Shown here: piece after piece, positions 4,930-5,042 of the stretch
How positions within the stretch are numbered: position 1 is the first letter of the stretch
Layout: every line of letters starts with the position of its first letter
NCBI GenBank assembly: GCA_031256125.1
Contig: JAIRRE010000342.1
Coordinates: forward strand, 1 to 5,042
Origin: Burkholderiaceae bacterium
GTDB lineage: Bacteria > Pseudomonadota > Gammaproteobacteria > Burkholderiales > Burkholderiaceae_C
Reading direction: 5' to 3'
DNA length: 5,042 bases
Translations under genes and position numbers: made by a program
The notes under the pieces: generated by a model
Told to the model about the DNA's origin: nothing
Databases searched by the model: none
What the model saw: the letters and a program-made list of their open reading frames with translations, nothing else

Positions 4930-5042
4930 ATGAGTGCAAATAACATTACCGGCAAAGTCATCGTCATCACTGGTGCGAGCAGCGGGCTGGGCGCGGCGGC
5001 AGCGCGGCATCTGGCCGCGCAGGGCGCCCGCGTCGTGCTGGG
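4930..5042 (+). CDS. Short-chain dehydrogenase/reductase, N-terminal part (runs off the right edge)
   Basis: Thirty-seven codons are visible. After KVIVITGASSGLGAAAARHLAAQGARVVL the Rossmann fold of a classical SDR is evident: strand, TGASSGLG (the TGxxxGxG dinucleotide motif), helix, second strand. The catalytic Ser, Tyr and Lys are beyond the window. AAGGA (4918-4922) lies 7 bases before the ATG and directly follows the reductase stop, so the two genes are very probably one operon. Another ATG at 4923 opens only a six-codon frame and is not the start. Confidence 0.92.
   Translation, partial: MSANNITGKVIVITGASSGLGAAAARHLAAQGARVVL

Overview
The window suggests a GC-rich proteobacterium, most likely a beta-proteobacterium of the Burkholderiales type. 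That is an inference from codon use, from the regulator, kinase and oxidoreductase sequences, and from the style of the phage lysis genes. No rRNA, tRNA or CRISPR is visible. The left third (about 1-1790) looks like the end of a prophage or phage remnant on the minus strand. The right two thirds (about 1945-5042) look like chromosomal metabolic genes.

Phage side, read on the minus strand from right to left. There is an unrecognised 152-residue protein with a proline-rich linker (1168-1626), with a plausible promoter at 1767-1794 and a strong stem-loop terminator at 993-1027 after it. A 280-base leader without a gene (708-990) carries several copies of an AGCGCTTG word and other inverted repeats. 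A GH108 endolysin follows (216-707), and its stop codon overlaps the start of a partial holin-like gene (1-219). Endolysin and holin form a translationally coupled lysis cassette that leaves the window at the left edge. Base composition falls between about 880 and 1790.

The border region 1627-1944 has no convincing gene. It holds a hairpin, a palindrome next to the promoter of the orphan gene, and an open, coding-like but start-less frame that may be a gene remnant.

Chromosomal side. A minus-strand regulator (1945-2796) is the most unusual gene here: it has a UTRA ligand-binding domain of the GntR/HutC type joined to a C-terminal LuxR-type helix-turn-helix. The GntR winged-helix expected in front of UTRA is missing, and the DNA there shows what looks like a broken relic of it. 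Divergent from it is a PfkB/ribokinase-family sugar kinase (2878-3861) with intact central and C-terminal motifs but an abnormal N-terminus. An 11-base direct repeat and a 7+7 inverted repeat lie in the space between the two genes, where a shared operator would be expected. After a hairpin come an aldo/keto reductase (3934-4917) and, 12 bases later, the beginning of a short-chain dehydrogenase (4930 to beyond the right edge). These last two form an operon of NAD(P)H-dependent oxidoreductases.

The regulator and kinase probably formed a sugar-sensing pair, because UTRA regulators commonly sit beside PfkB kinases. Whether both are still functional is the main open question.
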